Positions 60,304 through 64,000 of a stretch of DNA of 64,000 bases are shown here, in pieces. Position 1 is the first letter of the stretch. Every line of letters begins with the position of its first letter. Under the pieces are notes generated by a model. The model saw only the letters and a list, made by a program, of their open reading frames with translations. It was not told where the DNA came from and did no database searches. Source of the DNA: Planctomycetota bacterium (GTDB lineage Bacteria; Planctomycetota; UBA1135; UBA2386); the NCBI GenBank assembly GCA_020638695.1, contig JACKIB010000017.1, positions 1 through 64,000 on the forward strand, written 5' to 3'. Both the position numbers and the translations under genes were made by a program.

Positions 60304-62372
60304 CGCTCACTGCTCCGCGAGGCGGTGCTCGCGCGATTCAACACCACGCCCAGCAGGCGGATTTCGTTGTGCTCCAGCACCCGCAGACTGCGCTGTGCGT
60401 CGGTCAGATCCGTCACTTCGGTGTCCACCACCAGCAGGGTCTGCGCTGCAGCACGCGCGAGTTCGACGGCGAAACTCGACTCGGTGATCGCCGGAAGGTC
60501 GAGCACGACGAACGCGGCTCCGGTGGACTGCGCGCGGATGTCGCACAGCACCTGTGCGACGTCGAGCGGATCCCCGCAGCGCAGCGTGCTCAGCGCCGGA
60601 CCCACGGATTCCATCACGTGACCGCCGCCGTGGTCGGGCGTCGAGCGCGCACAGTCGACCAGCAGAACCCGGCCGAGACGTGCTTCGGCGAGTCGGCTGG
60701 CGAGGTGGAACGCCACCGTGCTGGCACCCACCCCCCGTTGCGGCGCAACGACTGCCAGGGTGTGGGACGGCGCGCGCCCAGACAGCACCCGACCGACCAG
60801 TAGCTCCAGCTCGCGGATGACCGCCGCCGGAAGTGCCGGTGACGATCCTTCGGCCGTTGACCCTGCGGTGTCGCCGCTCGGCTCGTCGACCGCTCCTGCG
60901 GCGGGGCTACCGAGTGGCTTGCCGCGCGCCGGCAGGTGCAGCGCCTCGTGGCGCGGTAATGCGGCGAGCAGCTCCGCGTCGAGGAGTCGCGGCACGTCCC
61001 CGGGCACCAGCAGACTGCGGTCGAACAGGTCGCGGGCGACCACGGCGCCCAAGCCGGCGGTCATTGCGAGCAGCACGCCCGCGACCAGGATCCACAGCCG
61101 CGGCGGCCCCGATGGCCCGGAAGGCAAGGTCGGTGCCTGCACCACGCTGATGTTCGAAATCCGCTCGGTGCCCATCGCGGCGTCGGCGCGCGCCTGTTCC
61201 AACCCCGACAGGTAGCGCTGCCGCTCCGCCTCGAGCACCCGCAGCTGCCCTTCCAGCGCGACCAACTCGCCCTCGTGGTCGCGCACCGTGTTGAGCCGTT
61301 TGCTGACGTTTTCCTGCTGGAAGCGCAACTTGTCGCGGCGTGCTTCGAGCGCCGCGAGGTTGCCGCGTTCGGTCAGCAGGTCGAGCTCCAAGCGCTGCCG
61401 GTTGGCATTGAGTCCGCGACGGACCGTGGTGCGTGCCCGCTCTTCCCCTTCCAGCAGCGCCGAAGCCAACTTGATCTGCTCGACCACATCGCGCACGACG
61501 CGACTCTCGGGTGGGTACTTCGCCAGCAGCTCGCGCTCACGCATCCGCAAGGCGACCAGTCGCTTCTGGATCTCGTCGGCCACCTGATTGCCCGCCCCGG
61601 ACGCCTCCTCCAGCGTGTGCATCGCGTCGAGGCCGTTGATGCTGATCGACAGTTGTTGGATCTTCGCCACCGCGGCCGCGATGCTCGCGCCGAGCCCTTC
61701 TTGTTCGGTGGCCAGCGAAGCGACCCGCGCCAGCAGAGCCGCGCGGTGCGACTCCAACGAGTGGATGCCGAGACCCTGCAGCTTGTCGCGCAGCGCGGCG
61801 CGCAGCACCTCGATGCGCTCGCCCACCCGTTCCGCTTGCTTGCGGAAGAAGCTCTCGCTCTCCGGTGTGCGGTGGCTACGGATGTGCTTGACCAGGTAGA
61901 GGTCGAGCAGCTTGGCGAGGGTACGCTGCGCGTGTTCCGCGTCCGACGCACCGACGCTCACCGTGATGACGTTGGAAATGGGTGCCGGCGAGACCCGCAA
62001 GCTCCGCTCCAGGCGGCCCAGTGCAACGCGCCGATCGCCGCTGTCGGGGGTGACACTCTCGACCACCGCCCGAAGCAGGTCCTGGCTGCGCAGGATCAAC
62101 ACCTCGGAGTTCAGCTCGCTCTCGCGGGACTGGTTGACGCCGATGGTCGGCCCCATCGTCACGGTCGGATCGGGACGGACGCTCTCACGGCCGACGCGCA
62201 GCAGCAGGTGGGCCTGCGAACGGTAGCTGCGCGGCAGGAACAGGTAGACCAGTGCGGTGATCACCAGTACCGCGACGACCGCGCCCACGGCGTACGACCG
62301 GTGGCGCTGCGCCAGCCACAGGAGGTCGGCAGCGCTGGTGATTCGAGTGCGGCGAGGTTGCACGGCGGACAT
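60300..62372 (-). CDS. Wzz/GumC-like chain-length protein fused to a BY-kinase-like domain
   Basis: The 690-residue protein starts at ATG 62372. Wzz helices lie at about 28-46 and 427-447, with a long coiled-coil periplasmic part between them (about 170-400). The C-terminal cytoplasmic domain is BY-kinase-like: APQRGVGASTVAFHLA (543-556) and VLLVDCARSTPD (569-580). The Walker A loop has GVGAST where GxGKS/T is expected, so the catalytic Lys is Ala550. It is therefore probably inactive or regulatory. The domain couples chain length to export through Wza, encoded just upstream. Length and layout are otherwise typical of Wzc-type proteins. Confidence 0.88.
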   Translation of the reverse strand: MSAVQPRRTRITSAADLLWLAQRHRSYAVGAVVAVLVITALVYLFLPRSYRSQAHLLLRVGRESVRPDPTVTMGPTIGVNQSRESELNSEVLILRSQDLLRAVVESVTPDSGDRRVALGRLERSLRVSPAPISNVITVSVGASDAEHAQRTLAKLLDLYLVKHIRSHRTPESESFFRKQAERVGERIEVLRAALRDKLQGLGIHSLESHRAALLARVASLATEQEGLGASIAAAVAKIQQLSISINGLDAMHTLEEASGAGNQVADEIQKRLVALRMRERELLAKYPPESRVVRDVVEQIKLASALLEGEERARTTVRRGLNANRQRLELDLLTERGNLAALEARRDKLRFQQENVSKRLNTVRDHEGELVALEGQLRVLEAERQRYLSGLEQARADAAMGTERISNISVVQAPTLPSGPSGPPRLWILVAGVLLAMTAGLGAVVARDLFDRSLLVPGDVPRLLDAELLAALPRHEALHLPARGKPLGSPAAGAVDEPSGDTAGSTAEGSSPALPAAVIRELELLVGRVLSGRAPSHTLAVVAPQRGVGASTVAFHLASRLAEARLGRVLLVDCARSTPDHGGGHVMESVGPALSTLRCGDPLDVAQVLCDIRAQSTGAAFVVLDLPAITESSFAVELARAAAQTLLVVDTEVTDLTDAQRSLRVLEHNEIRLLGVVLNRASTASRSSER

Positions 62373-62373
62373 C

Positions 62374-63102
62374 TCAGCGATAGGTCTGGATCCCGATCTC
62401 GGCGCCAGCCGACAGGGTCTTGCGGTACAGCAGACCGATGTTCGGGAACACCTTGTTGATGTACTGGTCGATCCACTGGTCGAACTTGGCGATCGCGGTG
62501 CGCGGCACGAACACCACGTCGTTGGCCCGCAGGTAGAACGGCCGAGCCGACTCGCCGCGCAGAGACTGCGACAGATCGACCAGATAGCCACGCCGCGCAT
62601 TGGCCTCGTGCCGGATCACCAGCACGCCGCTGGTGCAGGCCTGCGTCAGATCCGGTCCTCCGGCGAGCATGACCGCTTCGAGCGCCGTGGTCGGTCCGGA
62701 CAGCGGGAAGCTCCCCGGTTGGCGCACCTGCCCACCGACATAAACCCGATGCCCCGAGGGATTACTGATCAGCACCCGGATGTCGGGATCGACCAGCTTG
62801 CCGCGATACGCGTCGAGCAGCTTGTCGCGCACCTCTTCCGGCGTCCGCCCGCCCACTTCCACCGCACCGATCATCGGCAGGGTCACCAGACCATCGGCAC
62901 GGACCGCCTGCTTGTCGTTCAGCTCGGGGGTGTGCAGGAACTTGACCTCGAGCTGAGTGCCCGGAGTGAGCACGACACGGCGCGCCTGCTCGTAGTCCCC
63001 GGCAAAGTCGTGCTGGTAGCCGGATGTGACCGGCGCGCCGTGCGTGGCACAGCCGAACAGACCCGACAGTACGACTAGACCTAGAACTCCAGCGGGCTTC
63101 AT
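62374..63102 (-). CDS. Wza-like outer-membrane polysaccharide export lipoprotein
   Basis: The 242-residue protein starts at ATG 63102; LVVLSGLFGC gives lipobox Cys18. TPGTQLEVKFLHTPELNDKQAVRADGLVTLPMIG is the Poly_export domain. A SLBB-like segment (HRVYVGGQVRQPGSFPLSG) and the final NDVVFVPR-TAIAKFDQ complete the Wza pattern. It is shorter than E. coli Wza (about 380) but like many Planctomycetes/Bacteroidetes EpsX-type proteins. It forms the outer-membrane channel and is the first gene of the five-gene operon; the stop and the next ATG are 1 bp apart. Confidence 0.9.
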   Translation of the reverse strand: MKPAGVLGLVVLSGLFGCATHGAPVTSGYQHDFAGDYEQARRVVLTPGTQLEVKFLHTPELNDKQAVRADGLVTLPMIGAVEVGGRTPEEVRDKLLDAYRGKLVDPDIRVLISNPSGHRVYVGGQVRQPGSFPLSGPTTALEAVMLAGGPDLTQACTSGVLVIRHEANARRGYLVDLSQSLRGESARPFYLRANDVVFVPRTAIAKFDQWIDQYINKVFPNIGLLYRKTLSAGAEIGIQTYR

Positions 63103-63196
63103 TGGGAGGCGGGGCGAGACGAGAAGCTGCGCGGCTTTGGTGGGACCGGTTACGAGCGGTTTGAAGACTCGAACACGGCCTCCGGGGGTTCCGCGG

Positions 63197-63225
63197 ACAC
63201 TAGACCAAAGAGTATCCCATGTCAC
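63197..63225 (-). promoter_or_regulatory. Candidate sigma-70-like promoter upstream of wza
   Basis: On the minus strand GTGACA (63225-63220) is followed by 17 bp and TAGTGT (63202-63197), about 95 bp before the wza start. The spacing is ideal but the hexamers are only partial matches. The gap 63103-63492 has no gene that I can support. Confidence 0.35.
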
Positions 63226-63492
63226 CTGGAGAGAGTTGGAGCGCCGATCGCGAGCCAGCGCCAACCGCAGCGTGTAGTACCCTTGTCATGGTGATTTCCG
63301 AGCCTACGACGCCCGCGTGAAGCTGCGGGCAAGCTACCGGGAAACCAGGGATTTCGAAGTCGGGCCTCAGCGCCCAGAGGGGCCGATCACCCAGGGAAAC
63401 CCCGTTGTCACAGGAATCACCGGTCGCCCGAGCCGGATCCCGCGGCCGCCCGCAACCGCAAGCCCGGCCTGCGCCTGCAGTTGCTCGCTCGA

Positions 63493-64000
63493 CTACTTGT
63501 TCTTGCGAAGGTGCGCGTCGACTGCCTGTGCGCCGGATCCGGTCACGAACTCGGCGAGGCCCGCCATCGATTTCTCGTACTCGCCACCGAGCATCGAGTC
63601 GGTGAGACCCAGGCCGTTCATCCAGCGCGCCATCATCGCCGATGCGTTGCCAACGTCCCCGGTCGAGCGCCAGACCACTTCGGTCCCTCCGTCCGTGGGG
63701 CGCAGCTGCACGTCACCTTGCATCTGCATCGCGAACGGCGCCACCAGCGAGAGCTCGTACCGAATCGACCGGTCCGGAACGCTCTCCACGACGGTCAAAC
63801 TGCCCTCGCCGAGCTCGCCGTCGCTCTTCCACAGCCACCGCGCGCCCTTGCCGGTGGCGGGACCCTCGTAGCGCATCTGGCACTTGGGGTCTCGGCGTCG
63901 GTTCCAAACGCTCCACAGATCCCACTTCGAAAGCGTCGCGATCGCCTCGTAGACCTTCGCACCCGACGCGGAGATGGTGCGCGTGCGGACTACGTCCCAG
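63493..64000 (-). CDS. SRPBCC-family (CoxG/polyketide-cyclase-like) protein, 3' part
   Basis: The open frame runs from the window edge to a stop at 63493, giving about 169 residues of a START/SRPBCC fold. It opens with VVRTRTISASGAKVYEAIATLSKWDLWSVWN, continues MRYEGPATGKGARWLWKSDGELGEGSLTVVE and ends GGTEVVWRSTGDVGNASAMMARWMN...LGGEYEKSMAGL. Such small hydrophobic-pocket proteins bind lipids, polyketides or cofactors. The N-terminal start lies beyond the window; the ATG at 63876 would only give a truncated product. Ligand unknown. Confidence 0.85.
   Translation of the reverse strand, partial: WDVVRTRTISASGAKVYEAIATLSKWDLWSVWNRRRDPKCQMRYEGPATGKGARWLWKSDGELGEGSLTVVESVPDRSIRYELSLVAPFAMQMQGDVQLRPTDGGTEVVWRSTGDVGNASAMMARWMNGLGLTDSMLGGEYEKSMAGLAEFVTGSGAQAVDAHLRKNK

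Overview
The window reads as one piece of a high-GC bacterial chromosome with tightly packed genes. Many neighbours overlap by ATGA, GTGA or TGATG, and GTG starts are common. Family content points to Planctomycetota, probably one of its deep marine-type lineages. The signs are formylglycine sulfatases, a Ser/Thr kinase fused to a sulfatase-modifying (FGE/SUMF1) domain beside an ECF sigma factor, DUF1573, LamG and CARDB secreted proteins, a histone-H1-like protein, and many secreted proteins without recognised families. The taxonomy is inferred from these families; no rRNA is present to confirm it.

Layout. 1-8.9 kb: the 5' part of a sulfatase, a polytopic membrane protein, a GT4 glycosyltransferase, a hairpin/tandem-repeat spacer, an arsenosugar-type arsS operon and a secreted lipoprotein. 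7.6-11.4 kb: aroA, then purC-purE-mtnA. 11.6-15.9 kb: two paralogous three-gene cassettes (A: acidic protein with one membrane anchor; B: about 92-residue beta-rich protein; C: secreted protein). The first C gene is frameshifted, and a decayed third C copy lies at about 18.9 kb. 15.9-22.4 kb: H1-like protein, uppP, alanine dehydrogenase, LamG protein and a coiled-coil lipoprotein pair. 22.5-24.7 kb: tRNA-Val(GAC), a decayed tyrosine integrase and an AAA_14/DUF4143 ATPase, bracketed by two 71-bp direct repeats; this looks like an old integrated element. 24.8-36.9 kb: secreted and surface proteins (pseudo-peptidase, SGNH hydrolase, sulfatase, HEAT protein plus CARDB lipoprotein), then kinase-FGE and ECF sigma. 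37.5-38.3 kb: an array of about 160-bp repeats carrying a copied fragment of the next gene.

44.3-55.5 kb is the most striking block: a lipoyl-carrier protein, HdrC-, HdrB- and HdrA-like proteins, a conserved-position hypothetical, a fused HdrC-HdrB, a cysteine-desulfurase-like enzyme, EtfB, EtfA and a membrane Fe-S/CCG oxidoreductase (EMO-like). All are on one strand. This matches the sulfur-oxidising heterodisulfide-reductase-like (sHdr) gene order, joined to an ETF-to-quinone outlet. The inferred role is oxidation of protein- or lipoate-bound sulfur, with electrons passed through ETF to the quinone pool.

56.4-63.1 kb (minus strand) is a Wzx/Wzy-type exopolysaccharide operon: Wza, Wzz/BY-kinase-like, WbaP-like transferase, GT4 and an O-antigen-ligase-like polymerase, with a NodB deacetylase facing it. 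The window ends inside a SRPBCC (CoxG-like) gene.
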